Positions 1 to 5,419 of a stretch of 6,909 nucleotides of DNA are shown one piece after another. Origin of the DNA: CAYGWP01 sp964353455 (GTDB lineage Bacteria; Planctomycetota; Phycisphaerae; FEN-1346); the NCBI GenBank assembly GCA_964353455.1, contig CAYGWP010000551.1:1-6909 (forward strand). The letters are read 5' to 3'. The notes under the pieces are model-generated. The model did not search any database, was not told where the DNA came from, and saw only the letters and a program-made list of their open reading frames with translations. The position numbers and the translations under genes are program-made. How positions within the stretch are numbered: the first letter of the stretch is position 1; the number at the start of each line of letters is the position of its first letter.

Positions 1-37
1 CGACGCCGCGAAACCTCTGACCGCCCGCGCAAAAAAG

Positions 38-1021
38 TTGAGCCTGGTCCGCGCGTACCTGGCACGCACCCCCGTCTGGTGCGCGTGGCAGGTGACGTAC
101 CGCTGCAACTTCCGCTGCCGCATCTGCCACTACTGGCAGGAGCAGCACTCGCCTTCCGAGGAACTCTCGGTTGAGGACTTCGCCCGCGGCGCCGAGAACC
201 TGGCCCGCGCCGGCTCGATGCTCATCAACCTGGCCGGCGGCGAGCCGATGCTCCGGCCCGACCTGGCTGGAATCGTCGAGGCCCTCGCCCGGCGGCACTT
301 CCCGTTCCTCACGACCAACGGCTGGCGGGCGACGCACGACCGGGCACGCCAACTCTGGCTCGCCGGTCTCTGGGGAATCAGCATCTCGATCGATTACCCG
401 GACGCCCGCCGCCACGATGAGCAGCGCGGTCGCGAGGGCGCGTTCGACGAGGCCGTCCGCGCGGTCGAGACCTTCCGCAATGCCCGCACCGCGCCGCACC
501 AGCGCGTCAACGTCATGGCGGTCCTCACGGCCGACAACCAGGACGACCTGGAGGGCGTACTTGCGCTGGCCGAAAAACTCGGCGCGAACTTCATGGTTCA
601 GCCCTACGGCGTCCTCAAGACGGGCGATGAGTCGCACCGGCCGCGGCCGCCCGTCTCGGACCGACTGCTGGACCTGCGGCGCCGATACCGCGCGTTCCTC
701 TCGAACCCTCGCTTCCTCGCGCAGTTCGACTCAGCGCTCGACGGCGGCGTGGGCGGGTGCCTGGCAGGACGCGCAACCTTCAACATAGATGAGCGCGGAA
801 AGGTGGCGAAGTGCGTCGAAGACCGCGCCAACCCCGTCGGCTCGGTCGTCGATACGCCGATGCCGGACCTCGTCAGGCGCCTCCGCGACCGCTGGCTCAA
901 AAACCGCTGCCGCGACTGCTGGTACAACTGCCGCGGCGAGGTCGAAACCCTTTACACGCCGCGCGGCCTCCTCGCGGCGCTCCCGATGCTCTTTGCCGAA
1001 TCGAAGGTTCGAAAGGCCTGA
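38..1021 (+). CDS. Radical SAM protein with C-terminal SPASM-like cysteine cluster
   Basis: Numbering from the TTG at 38, the protein has 327 residues. The radical SAM signature CxxxCxxC is at C23/C27/C30 (CNFRCRIC), followed by the SAM-binding GGEP at 67-70 and a TTNGW stretch near 92-96. These indicate a [4Fe-4S] cluster that cleaves S-adenosylmethionine to a 5'-deoxyadenosyl radical. The C-terminus has five more cysteines (C241, C259, C291, C294, C298; the last three in CRDCWYNC), which resembles a SPASM or twitch auxiliary-cluster domain. Substrate unknown: SPASM proteins modify peptides or enzymes, and related proteins act in cofactor or lipid pathways. The start is uncertain. The frame is open to base 2 and there is no Shine-Dalgarno site before the TTG, so the gene may begin upstream of the window. 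It ends seven bases before the stop of the convergent TPR gene. Confidence 0.85.
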   Translation: MSLVRAYLARTPVWCAWQVTYRCNFRCRICHYWQEQHSPSEELSVEDFARGAENLARAGSMLINLAGGEPMLRPDLAGIVEALARRHFPFLTTNGWRATHDRARQLWLAGLWGISISIDYPDARRHDEQRGREGAFDEAVRAVETFRNARTAPHQRVNVMAVLTADNQDDLEGVLALAEKLGANFMVQPYGVLKTGDESHRPRPPVSDRLLDLRRRYRAFLSNPRFLAQFDSALDGGVGGCLAGRATFNIDERGKVAKCVEDRANPVGSVVDTPMPDLVRRLRDRWLKNRCRDCWYNCRGEVETLYTPRGLLAALPMLFAESKVRKA

Positions 1022-1028
1022 CTTTCAA

Positions 1029-2105
1029 TCACTTCACGGCGGGCGGCACAGGCGGCGCAGGCGCGCTCGGCGCAGGCGGCGCAGGCGTCCCCTTGATCTC
1101 GCCAGCGCGGCCCTCGAGCGCCTTCGCCTCATCATCCCGCTTCAGTTTGCGCAGGAGATCAGCGTACCCTTCCAGCGTGGGCAGCAGGCGCGGGTCGGTC
1201 GGCGCCAGGCTCTCCTGCCCGAGGGCGAGGGCCTGCTTGTAGAGCGGCTCCGCCTCGGCGAACTTGTCGGCGGCCTTGGCCGCGTCAGCCATATATGCAA
1301 GACTCTGCATCATAACCGGCCGGTTCCAGAAGAGGGTCTTGCGGCGGAGGTCGTAGGCCCGCTGATGGGTCGCCAGGGCCTCGGCGTGCTTCTTCCCGGC
1401 GGTGTAGATCGTACCGAGCACGTGGAGGCTCTCGGTCAGGTAATATTGCCCCGGCCCGGCCGATTTCTCAAGGATAGCGATGGCCCGCTTGACCGTCTGC
1501 TCGGCCTCGGCCAGTTTCCCCTGGTCCCGGTACAGTTCGGCCAGGTTGCTGAGGATCATGCCGGGGGCAGTCCCTCGCGCTTCGGGCGACTTCTCGACGA
1601 TCGCGAGGGCGCGCTTATAAATCGTCTCGGCGTCGGCCAGTTTCCCCTCGGACTTGACGATCGCCCCCAGGTTGTTGAGGGCCGCGGCGACCGCCGGGCT
1701 CTCGGCCCCCTTGATCTTCTCGCAGACCTCGACCATGCGACGGGCAGGCGCCTCGGCCGCCGCAAACTTGTTCTGGACCGTGTAGATCATCGACTGCTTC
1801 TCGAGGGCCGTGATAAGCCGGTCGTCCGCCGCCGCAAACGTCTCGGCCATCTTGACCGCCAGCGCCGATTCCGCCTCGGCCCGCGCAAAGTCGCTCTTCT
1901 GGTACGCCTCCTTGGCGCCACGCATGTGGAGGCGATACTCAACCTCCTCGGGGGCGGGCTCGGCCTTTACAGGCGCCTCGGCCTCGCCGGCGGGTTTGAC
2001 CCCGGCCGCAGGCTTGGCCTCCTCGGCCCGCGCTGCCGCAGACCACGCCAGGAGGCACACCAGTGCCGCGAAAGAGAGGATCGTCATGGAGCGGTTTGAA
2101 CTCAT
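1029..2105 (-). CDS. Exported tetratricopeptide-repeat (TPR) protein
   Basis: A 358-residue protein of unknown specific role. Residues 1-27 look like a Sec signal peptide: a short basic start, a hydrophobic stretch (TILSFAALVCLLAW), then AAARA-E as a probable signal peptidase I site. Residues 28-55 are an Ala/Pro/Glu-rich linker. From about 57 to 333 there are tandem TPR-like helical pairs with the usual alternation (for example LNNLGAIVKSEGKLADAETIYKRA near 143-166, and similar units near 186-209, 228-251 and 268-291), as in kinesin-light-chain-type TPR arrays. Residues 340-358 are a Pro/Ala-rich tail. It is probably a periplasmic or envelope scaffold for protein-protein contacts. I chose the ATG at 2103-2105 over an in-frame ATG at 2157-2159 because GAGGA (complement of 2113-2117) lies seven bases upstream and the signal peptide then starts normally. 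No catalytic domain is visible. Confidence 0.85.
   Translation of the reverse strand: MSSNRSMTILSFAALVCLLAWSAAARAEEAKPAAGVKPAGEAEAPVKAEPAPEEVEYRLHMRGAKEAYQKSDFARAEAESALAVKMAETFAAADDRLITALEKQSMIYTVQNKFAAAEAPARRMVEVCEKIKGAESPAVAAALNNLGAIVKSEGKLADAETIYKRALAIVEKSPEARGTAPGMILSNLAELYRDQGKLAEAEQTVKRAIAILEKSAGPGQYYLTESLHVLGTIYTAGKKHAEALATHQRAYDLRRKTLFWNRPVMMQSLAYMADAAKAADKFAEAEPLYKQALALGQESLAPTDPRLLPTLEGYADLLRKLKRDDEAKALEGRAGEIKGTPAPPAPSAPAPPVPPAVK
1032..1088 (-). repeat. Low-complexity Pro/Ala-coding tail of the TPR gene
   Basis: The last 19 codons of the TPR gene are built from short repeats around GGCGCAGGCG on the + strand and encode a Pro/Ala/Val-rich tail. This looks like expansion of a simple sequence in a disordered C-terminus. 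I infer a flexible end or surface spacer, with no specific function. Confidence 0.55.
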
Positions 2106-2112
2106 TGTGCCA

Positions 2113-2117
2113 TCCTC
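2113..2117 (-). promoter_or_regulatory. Ribosome binding site of the TPR gene
   Basis: On the minus strand GAGGA stands seven bases before the ATG at 2103-2105. It decides the start: the upstream in-frame ATG at 2157-2159 has no comparable site and would put 18 residues in front of the signal peptide. Confidence 0.6.
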
Positions 2118-2276
2118 GTTCTGTGCCATCCGCCGAAATGCGGCATTCCGCCCATTCATGCGTTAAGGTTACCGCACCCATCGCCCGCGTGCCAGCAAAA
2201 ACGGCCGCAGCGAAGACCCGATACTATTTCGGCCATCCGTCGGCGCGTGCCTGACTTTTTCGCCGCCTCATTTTCA

Positions 2277-2305
2277 TTGCCGCCGGGGGCCGGCCGGCCT
2301 ATATT
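2277..2305 (+). promoter_or_regulatory. Probable sigma70-type promoter of pyrB
   Basis: TTGCCG at 2277-2282 and TATATT at 2300-2305 are separated by 17 bases, the optimal spacing for a housekeeping sigma factor. Transcription would start near 2312, giving an untranslated leader of about 42 bases before the pyrB ATG. The spacer ends in a perfect 12-bp palindrome, GGCCGGCCGGCC (2288-2299), which could be an operator or just GC-rich sequence. I see no PyrR-type anti-terminator, pyrimidine attenuator or riboswitch in the short leader. Confidence 0.5.
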
Positions 2306-2353
2306 CTCGGCCGGGATGCTCGACCGCCGGTTCCTGAGTTGCGAGGGCCTGCC

Positions 2354-3337
2354 ATGCCGAAACTTGCCGCCGCCAAGTGGACGCGCAAACACCTGCTGGG
2401 CCTGGAGGACATGTCGGCCGCGGAGATCAAGACGATCCTCGATGCCGCCGACGAGTTTTTCCCCTTCGCCACCGGCCGCAAGCCCGCCCCCAAAATCCTC
2501 GAGGGGCGCACGGTGATGAACCTCTTCGCCGAGGACTCGACCCGCACGCGCACCTCGTTCACCTTCGCGGCCGAGCGCCTCGGGGCAAGCGTTTACCAGT
2601 TCCACGCGGCAACCAGCAGCCTCAACAAGAAGGAGTCGCTGGCCGACACCGCCAGGAACGTCGAGGCGATGGGCCTGGAGGCCATCGTCATCCGGCACCA
2701 GGAGCGCGGGGCGCCCCACCGCCTGGCCGAGGCCGTCCAGTGCTCGGTCCTCAATGCCGGCGACGATGCCCACGAGCACCCGACGCAGGCGCTCCTTGAC
2801 ATGCTGACGCTCCGCCGGCGCCTCGGGCGGCTGGAGGGGCTGACGCTGGCGCTCGTCGGCGACGTGCGGCACAGCCGCGTCGCCCGCTCCAACCTCTTCG
2901 GCCTCTCGAAGTTCGGCAACCGCATCATCTTCGTCGGACCGCGGGTGTTTCTCAACGACCTTGATGTCAAGGTCGAAACCACGACCGACTTCGACGCCGT
3001 GCTGCCGGAGTGCGACGCCGTCATGATGCTCAGGGTCCAGTTCGAGCGCCACGACGCCCTGGCGTTTAACATTGATGAGTACATCCGTGGCTATCAACTG
3101 ACGCCCGCCCGGCTCTCGCGCGCCAAGCCCGGCGCCATCGTCCTTCACCCGGGGCCGGTCAACCGCGGCATCGAAATGACCAACGAGGTCTGCGACGGGC
3201 CGCAGAGCGTCATCCTGTTCCAGACGACCTGCGGCGTGGCGGTGCGGATGGCCGCCCTCGGCCTCTGCATCGGCGCACTGGAACGCGAGCGGGCCTCTAG
3301 CGACGGCGGCCACGCAAAAAAAGCCAAACGCCGATGA
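2354..3337 (+). CDS. pyrB: Aspartate carbamoyltransferase, catalytic chain
   Basis: Catalyses carbamoyl phosphate + L-aspartate to N-carbamoyl-L-aspartate, the committed step of de novo pyrimidine synthesis, in the cytoplasm. The 327 residues carry the family motifs in order: carbamoyl-phosphate loop STRTRTSF (62-69), the mobile loop SSLNKKES (88-95), IRHQERGAP (113-121), HPTQALLD (142-149), GDVRHSRVARSN (169-180), the aspartate-binding MLRVQFER (225-232) and HPGPVNR (265-271). The ATG at 2354 is preferred to an in-frame TTG at 2339 because GAGG (2343-2346) is seven bases upstream and family members begin close to the TRKHLLGL stretch seen at 10-17. The last ~15 residues form a basic extension (ending KKAKRR) beyond the usual ~305-residue chain. 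pyrC follows on the same strand after a 115-bp gap, which fits a pyrimidine cluster. No regulatory pyrI chain is seen. Confidence 0.96.
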   Translation: MPKLAAAKWTRKHLLGLEDMSAAEIKTILDAADEFFPFATGRKPAPKILEGRTVMNLFAEDSTRTRTSFTFAAERLGASVYQFHAATSSLNKKESLADTARNVEAMGLEAIVIRHQERGAPHRLAEAVQCSVLNAGDDAHEHPTQALLDMLTLRRRLGRLEGLTLALVGDVRHSRVARSNLFGLSKFGNRIIFVGPRVFLNDLDVKVETTTDFDAVLPECDAVMMLRVQFERHDALAFNIDEYIRGYQLTPARLSRAKPGAIVLHPGPVNRGIEMTNEVCDGPQSVILFQTTCGVAVRMAALGLCIGALERERASSDGGHAKKAKRR

Positions 3338-3349
3338 CGGTTCGCCGGG

Positions 3350-3391
3350 TGGCGCCGAGGCGCCATTTTAGCCGCGACCCAAAGGGTCGCG
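3350..3391 (+). terminator. Two tandem hairpins after pyrB, first one terminator-like
   Basis: The first hairpin is TGGCGCC (3350-3356) / GGCGCCA (3359-3365), followed at once by TTTTA, a weak intrinsic-terminator form starting 12 bases after the pyrB stop. The second is CGCGACCC (3373-3380) / GGGTCGCG (3384-3391) with an AAA loop: eight perfect pairs and no T-run. They could terminate or attenuate pyrB transcripts before pyrC, stabilise the pyrB mRNA end, or be a short repeat element. Termination is an inference from shape. Confidence 0.35.
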
Positions 3392-3436
3392 CGCTGCGTG
3401 CTCGGGTAGCGAAGACAACGGCTGTGCAGCCCACAC

Positions 3437-3442
3437 GGGAGG
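3437..3442 (+). promoter_or_regulatory. Ribosome binding site of pyrC
   Basis: GGGAGG stands ten bases before the GTG at 3453, a strong match to the anti-Shine-Dalgarno sequence. It supports GTG as the pyrC start and shows that the 5' end of the gene keeps its translation signal despite the later frameshift. Confidence 0.6.
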
Positions 3443-3656
3443 TTTACGGCACGTGAATAGCCTCGCTCTAGCCGGCGGACGCATCATCGACCCCGCCTCG
3501 GGGCGCGATGAGTTTGCCGATATCCTGATTGCCGACGGCCGCATTGCCGCCATCGGCGGGCCGGGCAAGGCAAGCAAGGCCGAGCGAACCATCGACTGCA
3601 CCGGCCGGCTAGTCGTCCCCGGCTTCATCGACCTGCACGTGCACCTCCGCGAACCG

Positions 3657-3712
3657 CCCATCCTTGATGCCGCGCGGCGGGCCGAAGATGGTGCGCGGCA
3701 GATGAACCTCCC
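3657..3712 (+). other. Surplus segment and frameshift inside pyrC
   Basis: Class I dihydroorotases usually have about five residues between HLREP and the following ETIASG-like segment. Here 56 bases lie between them, about 41 more than expected and not a multiple of three, so the frame shifts. The upstream frame reads PILDAARRAEDGARQMNLP, which does not resemble the family. The segment contains 8-bp inverted arms TGCCGCGC (3668-3675) / GCGCGGCA (3693-3700). One missing base would make the surplus 42 bases, an in-frame insertion. No heptameric slippery site is evident. Confidence 0.6.
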
Positions 3713-4066
3713 GAGACGATCGCCTCGGGCGCGGCGGCGGCCGCCGCCGGAGGGTTCACCACCATCTGCGCGATGCCGAACACGCAGCCGCCGATCGACT
3801 CGGCCGAGGCGGTCGCGTATTACCTTGAGGGCGGTCGCGCCGCCGGTTTCGCCCGCGTCCTGCCGGTGGGGTGCCAGACGGCCGCCCGCGCAGGCCGCCG
3901 GCCCGCCGACCTCGCCGCCATGCGTGCCGCAGGGGCCGTCGCATTCAGCGATGACGGCTCCGACGTGGCCGACGCCGCCGTCTTCGAGCGCGTGGCCCGC
4001 CTGGCCGCGCGCCTGGGTGCGCCGCTCCTCTGCCACTGTGAGGATGCGGTCATTGCCGCCGGCGGG

Positions 4067-4123
4067 AAAAGAAAAGGGTCCAGGACCCTTAACGCCTTTA
4101 GGTGTCCTGGACCCTTTTCTTTT
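4067..4123 (+). repeat. 57-bp palindromic element, copy 1 (inside pyrC)
   Basis: Arms of 20 bases (4067-4086 and 4104-4123) are exactly complementary, with a 17-base centre that can pair further (CCTTAA / TTTAGG with one mismatch). The stem extends outward by seven pairs (4059-4065 / 4124-4130) past one bulged G. The arms run A-rich, then GGGTCC-type GC core, then T-rich. In the pyrC frame it reads KRKGSRTLNAFRCPGPFSF with no stop. It matches the mnmA copy at 55 of 57 positions (differences at 4103 and 4111). No transposase is nearby. I do not recognise the family; by behaviour it resembles protein-inserted palindromic repeats such as Rickettsia RPEs. Confidence 0.9.
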
Positions 4124-4795
4124 CCGCCGGAGTCGGAGGAATCGGCCGTCCGCCGGGCCTGCGAGACGGCCGCGCTAACGGGTTGCCATATCCACATTTG
4201 TCATGTTTCGACCGGGGGCGCCGCCGAGGCGGTCCGCCGCGCGAAGGCCGCGGGCGCCCCCGTCACCGCCGAGGCCGCCCCGCACCACCTCGCGCTGGCG
4301 GAGGAATCGCTCGCGGGCCGCAACGCGGTCTTCAAGGTCAACCCGCCCCTGCGGTCGGGGCATGATGTGGACGCCGTGCTTGCGGCCGTCCGCGACGGCA
4401 CGATCGACTGCCTGGCCACGGACCACGCGCCTCACACGGCGGCCGCCAAGAGCCGGCCGCTGGCCGAGGCGCCACCCGGCATGATCGGCCTGGAGTCGGC
4501 CCTCGCGGTGTACGCCAAGGCGCTCGTCGAGGCGGGCCTCCTCACGTGGCCGCAACTCGTGGCGAAGTTGACCGCCGGCCCCGCCCGCGTCCTCGGCATC
4601 GACGCCGGAACTCTCGCCGTCGGCGCCCAAGCCGACGTGACCGTCATCGACCCTGAGATGCCGTGGACCATCGACCCTGCGCGGTTCCGCTCCCGCGCGC
4701 GGAACTGCCCATTCGCAGGCTGGGAGGTCCGAGGGCGGCCGGTCATTACGATAGTCGGCGGAAACGTGCTGTACGAGTGCCCCGGGCGATAAATA

Positions 4796-4875
4796 GTACG
4801 ACATCACTGGATTCATCATTTCGCGCGGCGGGTCGGGAGACCCGCCGCGCAAGACCCAATCCAGCGCTGTCGTAC
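4796..4875. repeat. 80-bp nested palindrome between pyrC and the PilZ gene
   Basis: Outer arms of 18 bases (4796-4813 and 4858-4875, starting GTACGACA and ending TGTCGTAC) pair at 16 of 18 positions. Inside is a perfect 12-bp GC stem (4823-4834 / 4839-4850) with loop GGGA. It starts four bases after the pyrC stop and ends nine bases before the stop of the convergent PilZ gene. It could block read-through in both directions, but neither side has a T-run, so it is not a classical intrinsic terminator. The outer-arm plus inner-hairpin form also suits a non-autonomous palindromic (MITE- or REP-like) element. Confidence 0.85.
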
Positions 4876-4884
4876 CAGGCTTTG

Positions 4885-5214
4885 CTACAGCAGGTCGAGG
4901 GCCAGAACCTTCTCGAATTTCAGGGCCACGCCCACGCCTTCATAACCAACGGGCGAAGGGTCGCGCCGGATCACCCGGGCCTTTGCCGCGAACTGCTCCA
5001 GGAAGAACGTGTTGGCGGTGTCGCGCGGCACGGACAGGCGGACCGTCATTTCGCCGCCCAGGTCAACAACCTCCTCGTCGGTGACAAAGTACACGCCCCC
5101 GTCGCTGACATTCAGCGATCGGGTGCGCAGGTCGCGGCCGTTCGGCAACTCGATGCGAAGGCGGCAGGCGACGCCAGATCGCGGGTACTTGCGGCGTTCG
5201 GAAGAGGTATCCAT
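4885..5214 (-). CDS. PilZ-domain protein, probable cyclic-di-GMP receptor
   Basis: A 109-residue single-domain protein. PilZ domains bind cyclic di-GMP through an N-terminal RxxxR and a later (D/N)xSxxG. Both are present: R8-K-Y-P-R12 and N35-V-S-D-G-G40. The rest alternates beta-strand-like segments, consistent with the PilZ barrel, ending soon after GVGVALKFEKV. There is no signal peptide, membrane segment or output domain, so it is probably a cytoplasmic adaptor; its target (motility, polysaccharide or adhesion) cannot be read from the sequence. I chose the ATG at 5212-5214 over an in-frame ATG at 5257-5259 because AAGGAG (complement of 5222-5227) lies exactly seven bases upstream and the motif then sits at the N-terminus as usual. 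It is convergent with pyrC and divergent from mnmA. Confidence 0.88.
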   Translation of the reverse strand: MDTSSERRKYPRSGVACRLRIELPNGRDLRTRSLNVSDGGVYFVTDEEVVDLGGEMTVRLSVPRDTANTFFLEQFAAKARVIRRDPSPVGYEGVGVALKFEKVLALDLL

Positions 5215-5221
5215 ACGAACG

Positions 5222-5227
5222 CTCCTT
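5222..5227 (-). promoter_or_regulatory. Ribosome binding site of the PilZ gene
   Basis: On the minus strand AAGGAG precedes the ATG at 5212-5214 by seven bases. It is the strongest Shine-Dalgarno match in the window and rules against the longer form starting at 5259. Confidence 0.7.
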
Positions 5228-5289
5228 GCCGCCGAAGGATGTGAAGCGGCGGCGCTCATTCACACAGACTTGCGTGTATCCGCTATGAT

Positions 5290-5317
5290 AACATACGGGT
5301 GAATCGGCGTTCTGCAA
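5290..5317 (-). promoter_or_regulatory. Possible promoter of the PilZ gene
   Basis: On the minus strand TTGCAG (complement of 5312-5317) and TATGTT (complement of 5290-5295) are 16 bases apart. The local AT content is higher than in the surroundings, and the leader to the ATG would be about 70 bases. Neither box is a full consensus match. Confidence 0.3.
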
Positions 5318-5405
5318 GAGGAATTCCGAACTCTTCGCGGTGCTGTGACGGCCATGTGGCGCGCCCAGGCCGAAAAGGGGCCTGCCCCCCTCGCCCATCC
5401 CCTGC

Positions 5406-5411
5406 TACAAT
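5406..5411 (+). promoter_or_regulatory. -10 box of mnmA, implying a leaderless or near-leaderless transcript
   Basis: TACAAT, one mismatch from the TATAAT consensus, ends eight bases before the mnmA ATG at 5420. Transcription normally starts six to seven bases after a -10 box, which would place the 5' end about two bases before the ATG. There is no Shine-Dalgarno sequence upstream, consistent with leaderless translation. No good -35 box is seen 17 bases upstream, where the sequence is C-rich. Confidence 0.45.
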
Positions 5412-5419
5412 AGCCCCTT

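Larger units (their letters stand above)
3453..4792 (+). pseudogene. pyrC: Dihydroorotase (class I), interrupted by a frameshift and carrying a palindromic insert
   Basis: Dihydroorotase interconverts N-carbamoyl-L-aspartate and dihydroorotate, the step after PyrB, using metal in an amidohydrolase barrel. From the GTG the frame gives an amidohydrolase N-terminus with VVPGFIDLHVHLREP (zinc ligands H62 and H64, substrate Arg R66). It then loses homology. From 3713 the family sequence resumes one frame over: ETIASGAAAAAAGG, MPNT (3773-3784), FSDDG (Asp codon 3950), HCED (His codon 4034), CHVST (His codon 4202) and ATDHAPH (Asp codon 4421), then a normal C-terminus. All expected catalytic residues are therefore present, split over two frames. 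The cause may be a real mutation, a sequencing or assembly error, or less likely recoding; intact catalytic residues favour an error or a very recent event. A 57-bp palindrome is embedded at 4067-4123, in frame with the second part. Typed as pseudogene only because the frame is broken as given. Confidence 0.85.

Noticed and set aside
789..2099. Plus-strand open frame of 436 codons over the radical SAM end and TPR gene
   Set aside because: It overlaps two better-supported genes, one on each strand, and its translation is Arg/Gly/Leu-rich without motifs. The TPR reading has a signal peptide, repeats and a ribosome binding site.
2316..2516. Small leader ORF starting at ATG 2316 ahead of pyrB
   Set aside because: It runs deep into pyrB in another frame, has no ribosome binding site or motif, and lacks the features of a pyrimidine-attenuation leader.
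2156..3313. Minus-strand open frame of 385 codons opposite pyrB
   Set aside because: pyrB motifs are unambiguous on the + strand. The antisense translation is low-complexity and without recognisable domains; its length is a consequence of high GC.
4067..4123. The palindrome as a CRISPR repeat or an insertion sequence end
   Set aside because: The two copies are over 2 kb apart with genes between them, there are no regular spacers or cas genes, and no transposase ORF or flanking target duplication is evident.
3773..4792. pyrC second half as an independent gene starting at ATG 3773
   Set aside because: The ATG is the Met of the conserved MPNT motif, homology continues upstream in the same frame to 3713, and no ribosome binding site precedes it. 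It is the continuation of a frameshifted gene.
4175..4852. Long minus-strand open frame (225 codons) opposite pyrC
   Set aside because: It is antisense to clearly conserved dihydroorotase sequence, has a repetitive Arg/Gly/Ala-rich translation typical of GC-rich shadow frames, and shows no motif.
5366..5384. Six-base-pair hairpin CAGGCC / GGCCTG upstream of mnmA
   Set aside because: Short, with a 7-base loop and no T-run; expected by chance at this GC content.
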